Assembly (NCBI GenBank): GCA_947461165.1
Contig: CANHJR010000005.1
Location: 1-16,305 of the forward strand
Length of the DNA: 16,305 nt
DNA from: Saprospirales bacterium
Lineage (GTDB): Bacteria > Bacteroidota > Bacteroidia > Chitinophagales > JADJOU01
Reading direction: 5' to 3'
Shown: positions 9,001-15,319 of the stretch, piece by piece
Layout: each line of letters opens with the position of its first letter
Position numbering within the stretch: position 1 is the stretch's first letter
Made by a program: the position numbers and the translations under genes
Notes under the pieces: model-generated
Told to the model about the DNA's origin: nothing
Seen by the model: the letters and a program-made list of their open reading frames with translations, nothing else
The model's database searches: none

Positions 9001-9927
9001 TGCTGACTTGACTGTGCTTAGGTTAAGCTGCGAGTTTAATGAACTGGAAATAAATAATCTCTCCATATTGCTTCGGCTTATACAAACGGAGGTATCTTGT
9101 CCGTTGATTTTCAATTTGCGATATTCTTCTTTTTGAATGCATAGCCAGGAGTTTTGAGTAACATTCGGTGTAGCTATCCACTCATTTTGAACCATAGAAA
9201 TACTTGGTTCTGTCGCGTAGATTGGTTTATTGTCCGAAAGACCAGGCTGCATCAAGGACTTGATCGGATTAAAACTTAAATTGCTCTGACTTGAGTTATA
9301 GCTTATATCTACAATAGGTCTCGATATTCGTAAGATGGCACTATCAAGATCCTCATCGAAAGAATTGTAGCAAATCTTGTTTTGTTGATTATTGAGTAGT
9401 TGATGCCTTGACTTCTCTGTGAGAATAAACGAACGATTGTTGTATCGAGGAATAAACGAGAGATAAAGCAACAAATTTTGATCTGGATCAATTAGATTCT
9501 GGGATAAAACCCGGTTGTTTCCGACAAAAAAAATCAAACATTCTCGGTCTCGAAAACCCGTATCTAAAATCAAATTTAGGACATAGGTCGCTCGCTCAAT
9601 AACTTGCGATGACGCAGTTCCACAATCTGAAACCCCTAGACTACAACCCATCGGTATATACTCTATCTTGACTCTTGAGGCAACCAAGGTTGTTTTTTGA
9701 TACTTAGATCCATCTGGCGTCAATATTGTAAGACTCTGGTCAAAAGGGAATGGACTTGAACTGCAATACCTATCCAAAACAAGTTCGATTTGATAAATAT
9801 TGTTTGAGGTATTCACCGCTTTATAGCGGATTTCACCGCCCAAAAAATGATTGGCAATAAGCTGATCTCTGGATACCAATCCGACCAAAATCAACAAAAA
9901 CCTAAAATACCAATTTATACTTTTCAC
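6034..9927 (-). CDS. Large SprB-repeat surface protein with type IX (type B) sorting domain
   Basis: A secreted protein of 1297 residues, numbered here from the GTG at 9927. Residues 1-25 form a signal peptide (MKSINWYFRFLLILVGLVS then RDQLIAN). The next part, opening LGGEIRYK and containing RYC and GCSLGVSDCG, resembles the N-terminal domain of many Bacteroidota PKD or gliding-type surface proteins. Roughly 200-495 has no domain I recognise. From about 500 to 1110 come eight SprB-like repeats of 75-83 residues, most of the form C-x(4-6)-DG/G ... GG-x-PY ... GxYxxxxxDxxxC, with Cys near 501, 576, 657, 734, 814, 894, 971 and 1050. A short domain with LSCVDCPNPVITP follows, then the C-terminal IFIPNSFSPNGDQKNDEW domain (about 1210-1297), which directs export by the type IX system. 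An in-frame ATG at 9957 would add ten residues. It is probably an adhesin or motility-related protein; the ligand is unknown. Confidence 0.9.
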   Translation of the reverse strand: MKSINWYFRFLLILVGLVSRDQLIANHFLGGEIRYKAVNTSNNIYQIELVLDRYCSSSPFPFDQSLTILTPDGSKYQKTTLVASRVKIEYIPMGCSLGVSDCGTASSQVIERATYVLNLILDTGFRDRECLIFFVGNNRVLSQNLIDPDQNLLLYLSFIPRYNNRSFILTEKSRHQLLNNQQNKICYNSFDEDLDSAILRISRPIVDISYNSSQSNLSFNPIKSLMQPGLSDNKPIYATEPSISMVQNEWIATPNVTQNSWLCIQKEEYRKLKINGQDTSVCISRSNMERLFISSSLNSQLNLSTVKSASLDVKINQQNVTICQKSNANTILYCFPIEKSITLVKYTLGFGQTSLSSTMTRLLGTTVDTIVVSVTIPPSNVDYVRDLTFQLEVCHSVSLTSFTRYFTSNVSIFNTEMFELDTILSCNTSVSIPLLTKKNAIYSLGTITVSNPKDILKILNPKDTWVTGVWTVTNSNCSNTDSFYLNQGSLFNTQTSSYAPTCFGYNDGRARIIVSGTNTPFSFLWSNGMTTDSISGIGAGKYSVMISDKDNCKQTDSALIMNPPGVRSLFQIDKPISCFDSANGRGHIAIIGTPRPYAYSWTHNSSTDSFLDSLRAGIYSGVFSYLNGTGANCSQNVSYNIAQPDSIRVSAVVNDNPCFGGSQGKLAVIASGGNGFFTYTLGSLSSPNNLFTGLASGSYPIIVSDIKGCRSKMKMATIGSPPKIEYKLGTSLTTCQNVNVGSIQITDLIGGVSPYRLKLLSSEYSGPFVRSDLGQGRYIIEISDANFCKADTYTTVNMQYIFRAQLDSLANSKCYGSNDGHIRVKVKEGVAPYLYSLNTHLVSSFQDTTSHAMLNPKIYAIRVEDKNNCFWDTTVLLTEPSKLVVSDTLYSPTCNERKDGRISLGIIGGTLPYSVAFFDSSLRQIQGFDSLASGLYSVRILDKNLCSKDSTYRVAGIAAFKAKISIANEIRCFGESNGKLTVSQMGGFQPFQYFWNGILTPNQGKSIDKLGAGTHRIDVSDSKGCKAFDIISLNQPRPLKIETISSILPSCPGAIDGTITISAAGGSISDSNFYLYSINGGFTTFKRNSFHPLTAGSYSIRVQDSNSCVVDSVFQLYSEKKLSTSLSPQYFIASGSADTLRSNLIYDFNTAFSDIKSISWQPSKGLSCVDCPNPVITPFVEDQYILSIRYGRNCLIFDTTYVAVGSPKDIFIPNSFSPNGDQKNDEWYIYGQNITQLQVNVFSKRGHLVFQTNDQRKGWNGQFKGEDANVGVYTYDANIRFSNGHKKEYRGLVSLIR

Positions 9928-9938
9928 AGAATGTACTA

Positions 9939-9969
9939 CAAAGATATTACAATCCATTTAGAATTCCAA
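9939..9969 (-). promoter_or_regulatory. Candidate promoter of the surface-protein gene
   Basis: On the minus strand, TTG (9969-9967) is followed after 20 nt by TATCTTTG (9946-9939), a full match to TTG-N19/20-TAnnTTTG. The same -7 octamer and spacer occur before miaB. It lies downstream of the ATG at 9957, so transcripts from it would exclude that codon and support the GTG start at 9927, with a leader of only a few nucleotides. Confidence 0.5.
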
Positions 9970-10024
9970 CTTTATCGATAGATTATTTCATGCAATAGAA
10001 GTCAAACCAATGAGTTAAAACAAA

Positions 10025-10050
10025 AATGGCCTGCATTTCTGCAAGCCATT
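10025..10050 (-). terminator. Hairpin terminator of the miaB-secG operon
   Basis: AATGGCCTGCA (10025-10035) pairs with TGCAAGCCATT (10040-10050): an 11-bp stem with one mismatch and the 4-nt loop TTTC. Read on the minus strand it lies 21 nt after the secG stop and is followed by TTTGTTTT, the layout of an intrinsic terminator. The rest of the 144-bp gap up to the surface-protein start holds only that gene's promoter. Confidence 0.7.
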
Positions 10051-10071
10051 AGTCACTATGATAATCAAAAG

Positions 10072-10476
10072 TTATTTCTTTGGTTCCGCTGGAGCCGGAG
10101 CTGCTGGAACTGGAGCAGAAGGCTGAGGGGCTGCTGGAGCACTCAAACTTGGAGCTGGAGCAGAAGGCAATGCTGTTCCTTTATTTTTACTTAGTTCCTC
10201 TTGAATCTCAGATTTTTGACCCTCTTCACCGCCAGATTGAATGTCTTCTGAAGATGGCAACACAAAAATAGAGGCAATACACAATGCCATCAAGCTTCCT
10301 GCAAGAATCCAAGTGAATTTTTCAACTGTTTCTGTGCTTCGATTTGCTCCCAAAATCTGGTTGCCCATAGAGCTAAACGTAGAGCTCAAAACACCCCCTT
10401 TGGGATTTTGAATCAAAACAATGAGTGTCAATAAAATGGAAATAATAACTGCAAGAATTCCTAAGGCTATAAACAT
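10072..10476 (-). CDS. secG: Protein-export membrane subunit SecG
   Basis: SecG is the small accessory subunit of the SecYEG translocon in the inner membrane. The 134 residues contain two hydrophobic segments (about 3-22 and 53-73) around the conserved loop IQNPKGGVLSSTFSSMGNQILGANRST. Beyond the second segment is a charged stretch and then a tail of about 35 residues made largely of Pro, Ala and Ser (SAPAPSLSAPAAPQPSAP...), ending EPKK. Tails of this kind occur in other Bacteroidota SecG proteins; their role is unknown to me. It is the last gene of the operon, 12 nt after the TPR-like gene and followed by a hairpin terminator. Confidence 0.95.
   Translation of the reverse strand: MFIALGILAVIISILLTLIVLIQNPKGGVLSSTFSSMGNQILGANRSTETVEKFTWILAGSLMALCIASIFVLPSSEDIQSGGEEGQKSEIQEELSKNKGTALPSAPAPSLSAPAAPQPSAPVPAAPAPAEPKK
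10080..10172 (-). repeat. Low-complexity Pro/Ala-coding repeat in the secG tail
   Basis: The tail-coding DNA is built from near-repeats of GGAGC and CTGCTGGAG units. A perfect 14-bp direct repeat, CTGGAGCAGAAGGC, occurs at 10110-10123 and 10155-10168, 45 bp (15 codons) apart, so the reading frame is kept. Such DNA can expand or contract by slippage in whole codons. Confidence 0.6.
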
Positions 10477-10488
10477 TTTGGTTGTAAT

Positions 10489-11598
10489 TTATTGATTTAT
10501 TTTTTCAATTTGGGACGCAAAGTAAGTGCTTTTTTCGGGAAACTTCCCAATTAATTTGACATACATCTCTTTGGCCTTATCTGTATTGCCTTGTTTTACA
10601 AGTAATATCGCCATTGTTTCAGAGATAAAATCCATTGCCGACAGTTCCTCCGAAAAATGGACATGAATACGTTTGTTTTTTTGTTGTTTCTGATTGGTCA
10701 GAAAAGGATCGGCTAAAGCATTAATCAATTCATCATCTTTTGAAATTTGTATTTTTGGTTCCAAAGCGATTGTATGTGGTTTTTCGACACCCTCATCATC
10801 CTCGAGATTTGGATCCAAAGGATCTATCAGTATTGGAGAATTCTCTACTTGACCTTGACTTGTCAAATCCTTTTTATCAATAACATCTGCTCTGTCTAAA
10901 TCACTCTCCTGACCTTGACTTTCTTTTGGATCAGCGGTTACCAATTCTTCAGATCTGTCTTGGACATCTCTAGCTGGCACTATATTTTCACCTTGATCAG
11001 AATCTAAAACAGGCTCCTCTGTGTTTGATGACAAACGAGAAAGCCATGAAGTAAAATCTTCACTTGTATCCTTGAATTCTGAAGCTAAGTCTACATGAAG
11101 AGGCGTTACCTTTTTCTGTTTTGGTTTTGATTCCTTTTTCACCTTAATGGACAGAATAGGTTCAGGAACTAGCGGCAACATATCCTGAGTAAGATCGATT
11201 ATAAACTCTCTTGGCTCAGGTTTTGATTCAAGAATTGGTTCTGCAATTGTCAAGTCTATCTCATGAACAACAGCAGTCTTTTCATCGGCTTCTCGTTTCG
11301 ATTCTTGTACAGAAATATCATGAACGAATGGTTTCTCATCCTGAATCTCTTCTTTGAGAGGTAACATATTGGATGATTCCATATCGACTGAAGCTTCGAC
11401 ATCAAGATCCCCAATAGCCTCTATCGCCTGATGAGAACTAGACAAACTTTCTTCTTCTATATCTGCTGGATGCTCTTCTACTTTATGATTTGCAGAAGGA
11501 TCCCTCTCAATCTTTGAGTCAATTCTTTCTATTGGAATAGCAGTTCTTTCTCCTTTGTAGGTGTCATGAAACTCAAGAATCATAAATGGCACAAACAC
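10489..11598 (-). CDS. 3' part of frameshifted TPR-like acidic protein
   Basis: The longest start-to-stop frame here gives 369 residues from a GTG at 11598, but the frame is open upstream to 11748 and I read it as the continuation of the 76-residue frame at 11691-11921. The upstream extension (SEGEIASTAQSDSI onward) is also protein-like. The body is a long acidic, Ser/Pro-rich, probably disordered region (about 30-290). The C-terminus (SAMDFISETMAILLVKQGNTDKAKEMYVKLIGKFPEKSTYFASQIEKI) resembles one TPR-like helix pair and matches the end of a family I know from this position between lptE and secG in Bacteroidota. No function is established. It ends 12 nt before secG. Confidence 0.72.
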   Translation of the reverse strand: MFVPFMILEFHDTYKGERTAIPIERIDSKIERDPSANHKVEEHPADIEEESLSSSHQAIEAIGDLDVEASVDMESSNMLPLKEEIQDEKPFVHDISVQESKREADEKTAVVHEIDLTIAEPILESKPEPREFIIDLTQDMLPLVPEPILSIKVKKESKPKQKKVTPLHVDLASEFKDTSEDFTSWLSRLSSNTEEPVLDSDQGENIVPARDVQDRSEELVTADPKESQGQESDLDRADVIDKKDLTSQGQVENSPILIDPLDPNLEDDEGVEKPHTIALEPKIQISKDDELINALADPFLTNQKQQKNKRIHVHFSEELSAMDFISETMAILLVKQGNTDKAKEMYVKLIGKFPEKSTYFASQIEKINQ

Positions 11599-11690
11599 GG
11601 ATCTATCATCCGAAATTGATATTGCGGTTTCAGCTGCCAGAATTTCATAATAATTGACAGGAGAAATAGAGTCCGATTGGGCAGTTGACG

Positions 11691-11921
11691 CTATTTCTCC
11701 TTCTGAAAATCCGGTCGACTTTTTAGAATTTCTTCCAAACGACCTCGATCATATGCGGTAATAGCAACATGCTTGAGAAACCCTTTGTTTTCAGTGCCCT
11801 TTTTCAATAAGAGTGCAATCTTTGGCAAGTTAAAAAATGGATACCTCTGCATCAATGAAACAAGCTCCTCTTCAGTTTGATCTGTATACTTTTTGAGATT
11901 ATCTGGTGTTCCGTTTACCAT
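11691..11921 (-). CDS. 5' part of frameshifted TPR-like protein
   Basis: A 76-residue frame from ATG at 11921, overlapping the lptE stop by 7 nt (within ACATGGTAA), so it is positioned as a coupled operon gene. EELVSLMQRYPFFNLPKIALLLKK resembles the N-terminal helices of the TPR-like family usual at this locus. It stops at TAG (11693-11691), while the frame one base away stays open from 11748 and continues into the acidic protein. Joined by a single-base change, the two would give about 477 residues. Taken alone it is too short to be a complete family member. Confidence 0.72.
   Translation of the reverse strand: MVNGTPDNLKKYTDQTEEELVSLMQRYPFFNLPKIALLLKKGTENKGFLKHVAITAYDRGRLEEILKSRPDFQKEK
11694..11748 (-). 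other. Frameshift interval within the TPR-like gene
   Basis: The shift from the upstream to the downstream frame must happen here, since the downstream frame has a TGA at 11749-11751 and the upstream frame stops at 11691. On the minus strand the interval has A5 (11724-11720, in TCTAAAAAGTCG) and T4 (11709-11706, in GGATTTTCAG). One extra base in either run restores a single frame. No canonical X-XXY-YYZ slippery heptamer is present in the correct phase. Confidence 0.65.
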
Positions 11922-12409
11922 GTTGAAAATATTTTATTAAAAATTGAATTAGCAATATTAGCAGAAATCCTTGTAATTCGCTGGTCTTCCGAACCAGCTA
12001 TATCACCTTCAAACACTTCTTGGCTGCTCATTGGTTCATTCCAAGTCATTTTTTTATCTGTGACATTGTCCTTAAATTCGATTTGAACACCAATATCCAA
12101 GCGATAAGCGCTAGCAAATTGGCCTTGTGTTGGGGTTTGAGGCGTCAGGCTATAGTTAACAATAGCGCCACGTATTTCATAATCACCATTTTTGTCCACT
12201 ACTTTAAGTCCGGATTCTCTTACGAGCTTATTTTTCAATTCCTGATTAAAAATTCTATCTGTTGAGGACCAGGCATTAGGTGCTTTGCTGGGGATATATT
12301 CTATGGATATGGTTTTGACCTCCTTTGGAACAGAAGCCCCTGAAAAAGAGTAGATCCCGCAACTCGTAATGCACAATAAATGAACAAAAAGTATACTAAT
12401 TCGCATCAT
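11915..12409 (-). CDS. lptE: LPS-assembly outer-membrane lipoprotein LptE
   Basis: LptE plugs the LptD barrel and helps insert lipopolysaccharide into the outer membrane. The 164-residue protein has a short lipoprotein signal peptide with lipobox ITS-C (Cys17) followed by GIYSFSGASVP. The mature part fits Bacteroidota LptE: KTISIEYIPSKAP, then SSTDRIFNQELKNKLVRESGLKVV, YEIRGAIVNYSLTP, AYRLDIGVQIEFKDN and a C-terminal helix ISANIANSIFNKIFSTW. Sequence conservation in this family is low, so operon position adds weight: it starts within the stop of the sigma-54 activator gene (ATGA overlap) and its own stop overlaps the next start. A second ATG lies one codon after the first. Confidence 0.88.
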   Translation of the reverse strand: MMRISILFVHLLCITSCGIYSFSGASVPKEVKTISIEYIPSKAPNAWSSTDRIFNQELKNKLVRESGLKVVDKNGDYEIRGAIVNYSLTPQTPTQGQFASAYRLDIGVQIEFKDNVTDKKMTWNEPMSSQEVFEGDIAGSEDQRITRISANIANSIFNKIFSTW

Positions 12410-13656
12410 TCTTCTAGATTGTAGTCTATAATTTTCCGATATAATGTTCGTTCACTGATACCTAATTCTTCTGCTGCATATTTGCGCTTGCCTTTGCTTT
12501 TTTTCAAGGCTAGCTCAATATATTTCTTTTCCATATCTACAAGATTGAGACTATCTATCTCAGGTTCCTCTGCATTGCGATTGCCCTGCACTGTAGTCGT
12601 TCGCTCTGGTAGCTCAATGACACTGGAAGAATAGCCATAGCCCTGATTTGAACTATTTGGCTGTACGTATCTGTCAATAGCTGTGACTTTGCTCTCCACG
12701 TTTTCTTGTATATGCCTATACTTTTCAAAATTCTGAGAAGAATCCGAGGACATCTCAAAAAACAATCTACGAATATCGGTCAGATCTTGTTTTATGTCTA
12801 TTAGCATTTTTATGATCATTTCATTGCCAATAGTCCCAAAATCTTGCATAGAACCAGAAAATGCCATAGACGTCGATTGATTCGGGATTACTCTAGCGAC
12901 ATCTTCGGGAAAAATTTGATCCGAATCAGACATAATGCATAGTTGCTCAGAGACATTTTTCAATTGGCGGATATTGCCTGGCCATCGATATTCTGAAATC
13001 ATTTCTTTGACTCCTTCTTCAAAAATTGGTCTTTTGATTTTATTTTTTTCGCAGAAGTCTGAAACGAATTTTCTAAATAGAAGAAAAATATCTTCTCCTC
13101 GCTCTCGCAATGGTGGCACTGAAATAGGCACCGTATTGAGTCTGTAATAAAGGTCTTCTCTAAACTTACCTTTTTGGACCGCTTCAAGCAGTTTGATATT
13201 GGTTGCTGCAATGACACGTACATTTACTTTTTGAATCTGTGATGCACCAACCATTATGAACTCACCGTTTTGCAACAATCGCAATAACCGAGATTGAGTT
13301 CCAAGTGGCATTTCAGCAATTTCATCTAGAAAAATCGTACCACCATCTACCGTCTCAAAATATCCTTTTCGCTTGTCAACAGCACCTGTGAATGAGCCCT
13401 TTTCGTGGCCAAAAAGCTCTGAATCGATCGTGCCCTCTGGAATTGCACCACAATTGATAGCAATGAATGGGTTGTGTCTTCTTGGACTCAGTTGGTGAAT
13501 AATTTTGGAAAAAACTTCTTTTCCCACACCACTTTCGCCCATAATAAGAACTGTCAAATCAGTGTTAGCTACCCGTTCAGCCGTTGTCAATGCATAGTTC
13601 AAGGCCGGAGAGTTGCCAATAACCTCAAATTTATTCTTGAGTGCTTGGAGTTCCAT
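12406..13656 (-). CDS. Sigma-54-interacting AAA+ transcriptional activator, no receiver domain
   Basis: A 416-residue bacterial enhancer-binding protein that hydrolyses ATP to open sigma-54 promoters. The AAA+ domain starts almost at the N-terminus: Walker A GESGVGKE (40-47), the sigma-54 contact loop GSFTGA (87-92, Ser in place of the usual Ala), Walker B GGTIFLDE (105-112), the arginine-finger region FREDLYYRL (165-173) and sensor II GNIRQL (227-232). A linker of about 115 residues precedes the Fis-type helix-turn-helix at the C-terminus (KRKYAAEELGISERTLYRKI). There is no receiver, PAS or GAF domain, so activity is not set by phosphorylation of this protein; control may come through expression or a partner. 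It begins 4 nt after miaB and overlaps lptE by 4 nt. I found no convincing sigma-54 promoter in the window. Confidence 0.93.
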   Translation of the reverse strand: MELQALKNKFEVIGNSPALNYALTTAERVANTDLTVLIMGESGVGKEVFSKIIHQLSPRRHNPFIAINCGAIPEGTIDSELFGHEKGSFTGAVDKRKGYFETVDGGTIFLDEIAEMPLGTQSRLLRLLQNGEFIMVGASQIQKVNVRVIAATNIKLLEAVQKGKFREDLYYRLNTVPISVPPLRERGEDIFLLFRKFVSDFCEKNKIKRPIFEEGVKEMISEYRWPGNIRQLKNVSEQLCIMSDSDQIFPEDVARVIPNQSTSMAFSGSMQDFGTIGNEMIIKMLIDIKQDLTDIRRLFFEMSSDSSQNFEKYRHIQENVESKVTAIDRYVQPNSSNQGYGYSSSVIELPERTTTVQGNRNAEEPEIDSLNLVDMEKKYIELALKKSKGKRKYAAEELGISERTLYRKIIDYNLEE

Positions 13657-13660
13657 ACCG

Positions 13661-15130
13661 CTATAGATCGATTTTTTTAATAAATTTGGCCATCAGGGTT
13701 ACCTGAGTGCACGATTCAATTTCTACCTCTACATAGTCGCCGATCTGATAGTCACCTTTTGGAATTATGACTTTTTTGTTACCATCCGTTCTTCCTACAA
13801 TTTGTTCATTGGATCTTCTTGCAGTATATTCTAATAAAGCGATCTGTCTGGTGCCAATGATAGCTTGATTTCTCTCTAGGGCGTGCTCGTTCTGTCGATT
13901 CACAATTTCTGTCAACCTTCTTTTTTTCGTTTCTTCTGGAATATCATCCGTGTATCGCTTTGCTGCCAGAGTCCCAGGTCGCTCACTATAGAAGAACATA
14001 TAATTCATATCGTACTTCACGATATCCATCATAGACAAGGTCTCTTGATGTTCATCTTCTGTTTCCCCACAAAATCCTGCAATGACATCAGATGAAATGG
14101 CACAATTGGGCATATACTTTCTTATGGCATCTATTCTATTGAGATACCATGACCGATCATAGGTTCTATTCATTCGCTCCAAGACGGAGCTACTACCACT
14201 CTGCACTGGCAGGTGAATATACTTACATATATTGTCATATCTGCTCATTACCTCGAGAACATCATCTGTCATGTCCTTGGGATGTGAAGTTGAAAATCGT
14301 ACCCGAAGCGAAGGGCTTACCTTGGCTACAAGTTCGAGCAATTTTGCAAAATTGACTACATCATCAGAATATTTAGCCTCGACAAGGTTTTTTCCTAAGA
14401 GTTTTTCGTTTGCGGACCATCGATAACTATCCACATTTTGACCTAAAAGAGTTACCTCTTTAAATCCATTGTCCACCATTTCTTTGGCTTCAGCGACAAT
14501 GGTATCTGCGGATCGAGAACGCTCCCGACCACGAGTAAAAGGCACGACACAAAAGGCACACATATTGTCACATCCTCTCATGATGGAAATAAACCCTGTG
14601 ACACCATTGGAACTATATCGCACTGGAGAAATATCCGCGTATGTTTCCTCACGAGACAAAAGGACATTGACAGCCTTCTGTCCACCATCGACATCGGATA
14701 TCATTCGAGGAAGATCTCGGTAGGTATCTGGGCCTGCTACAATATCTACAAGTTGTTCTTCTTCTAATAGCTTAGACTTCAATCGCTCGGCCATGCAACC
14801 AAGTATGCCGACAACGAGACCTTTGTTTGTTTTCTTTAGTGATTTGATTTGTTGTAAACGATTGCGAACAGTCTGCTCGGCCTTGTCACGAATGGAGCAA
14901 GTATTCAAAAAAATCAAGTCTGCTTCACACTCATCACTTGTTCCTCTATAACCACTTTTGTTGAGAACAGCAGCTACGATCTCACTGTCGCTGACATTCA
15001 TCTGACAGCCATAACTTTCTATATAATATTTCTTCGCGCCAGCTACAGATTCTAACGTATCATCCATTTTAGATGAAACGATGATATCTTCTTCTAATAA
15101 ATCTGTGTGATACCCAATATTTTCCATCAA
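13661..15130 (-). CDS. miaB: tRNA-2-methylthio-N6-isopentenyladenosine37 synthase MiaB
   Basis: MiaB is a radical-SAM methylthiotransferase that adds the 2-methylthio group to i6A37 of tRNAs reading UNN codons. The N-terminal UPF0004 domain carries its cluster ligands Cys42 (YGCQMN), Cys78 (NTCSIR) and Cys112 (ILGCMAERL). The radical-SAM cluster motif C-x3-C-x2-C is at 187-194 (RGCDNMCAFC). The C-terminal TRAM domain ends TLMAKFIKKI. At 489 residues it is slightly longer than many homologues because of about 33 extra N-terminal residues, a length common in Bacteroidota. A second ATG lies one codon in. It is the promoter-proximal gene of the operon. Confidence 0.97.
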   Translation of the reverse strand: MMENIGYHTDLLEEDIIVSSKMDDTLESVAGAKKYYIESYGCQMNVSDSEIVAAVLNKSGYRGTSDECEADLIFLNTCSIRDKAEQTVRNRLQQIKSLKKTNKGLVVGILGCMAERLKSKLLEEEQLVDIVAGPDTYRDLPRMISDVDGGQKAVNVLLSREETYADISPVRYSSNGVTGFISIMRGCDNMCAFCVVPFTRGRERSRSADTIVAEAKEMVDNGFKEVTLLGQNVDSYRWSANEKLLGKNLVEAKYSDDVVNFAKLLELVAKVSPSLRVRFSTSHPKDMTDDVLEVMSRYDNICKYIHLPVQSGSSSVLERMNRTYDRSWYLNRIDAIRKYMPNCAISSDVIAGFCGETEDEHQETLSMMDIVKYDMNYMFFYSERPGTLAAKRYTDDIPEETKKRRLTEIVNRQNEHALERNQAIIGTRQIALLEYTARRSNEQIVGRTDGNKKVIIPKGDYQIGDYVEVEIESCTQVTLMAKFIKKIDL

Positions 15131-15158
15131 CTGCTATATCTTTTTGGTAAAAAGAGTA

Positions 15159-15189
15159 CAAAGATAGCGCCAATCTGACAAATTGTCAA
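15159..15189 (-). promoter_or_regulatory. Candidate promoter of the miaB operon
   Basis: On the minus strand, TTG (15189-15187) and TATCTTTG (15166-15159) are separated by 20 nt, a full match to the Bacteroidota -33/-7 consensus. The -7 box ends 28 nt before the miaB ATG. A perfect 13-bp palindrome, TGACAAATTGTCA (15176-15188), overlaps the -33 element and could be an operator. Confidence 0.62.
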
Positions 15190-15190
15190 T

Positions 15191-15219
15191 AAAAATGTGG
15201 GAAAAATGTGGGAAAAATG
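15191..15219. repeat. 11-bp tandem repeat with in-phase A-tracts
   Basis: AAAAATGTGGG is repeated twice (15191-15201, 15202-15212), and a third copy begins (AAAAATG, 15213-15219). The A5 tracts start at 15191, 15202 and 15213, with another at 15226. The 11-bp spacing is near one helical turn, which gives intrinsic DNA bending. It lies immediately upstream of the miaB -33 box, where an UP element or activator site would sit. Confidence 0.6.
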
Positions 15220-15222
15220 CAT

Positions 15223-15259
15223 TGCAAAAATCTCAAAGCGAAATTTTTGCATTCGCTTT
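15223..15259. promoter_or_regulatory. Two overlapping, mutually exclusive hairpins
   Basis: TGCAAAAAT (15223-15231) pairs perfectly with ATTTTTGCA (15243-15251). AAAGCGAA (15235-15242) pairs perfectly with TTCGCTTT (15252-15259), and the loop of this second hairpin is the right arm of the first. Both cannot form at once. The element is in the divergent miaB/gbsR region, over 120 bp before gbsR. Whether it is transcribed is unknown. Confidence 0.4.
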
Positions 15260-15319
15260 TCAACGTTATTCTAAGTATCAAATTGAGCTATTTTCAAAAT
15301 AACAAAATCTTTCAATTAT

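Noticed and set aside
10080..10271. 63-residue plus-strand frame with repeated LELEQKAE-like text
   Set aside because: It is the antisense reading of the Pro/Ala-rich tail of secG; the repeat pattern follows from that low-complexity DNA.
11700..11730. Programmed -1 frameshift site
   Set aside because: The A5 run does not form an X-XXY-YYZ heptamer in the zero frame and I see no strong stem-loop after it; sequence error or mutation is simpler, though recoding is not excluded.
11877..12265. Plus-strand frames opposite lptE
   Set aside because: No recognisable domains; lptE and its overlaps with both neighbours explain this strand.
13105..13135. TGGCAC-like text as a sigma-54 promoter
   Set aside because: The GG and GC elements are 11, not 10, nt apart and the site is inside the coding region of the activator gene.
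15191..15219. Tandem 11-mers as a CRISPR array or plasmid-type iterons
   Set aside because: Units are directly abutting with no spacers, only about 2.6 copies, and no cas or replication-initiator gene is nearby.
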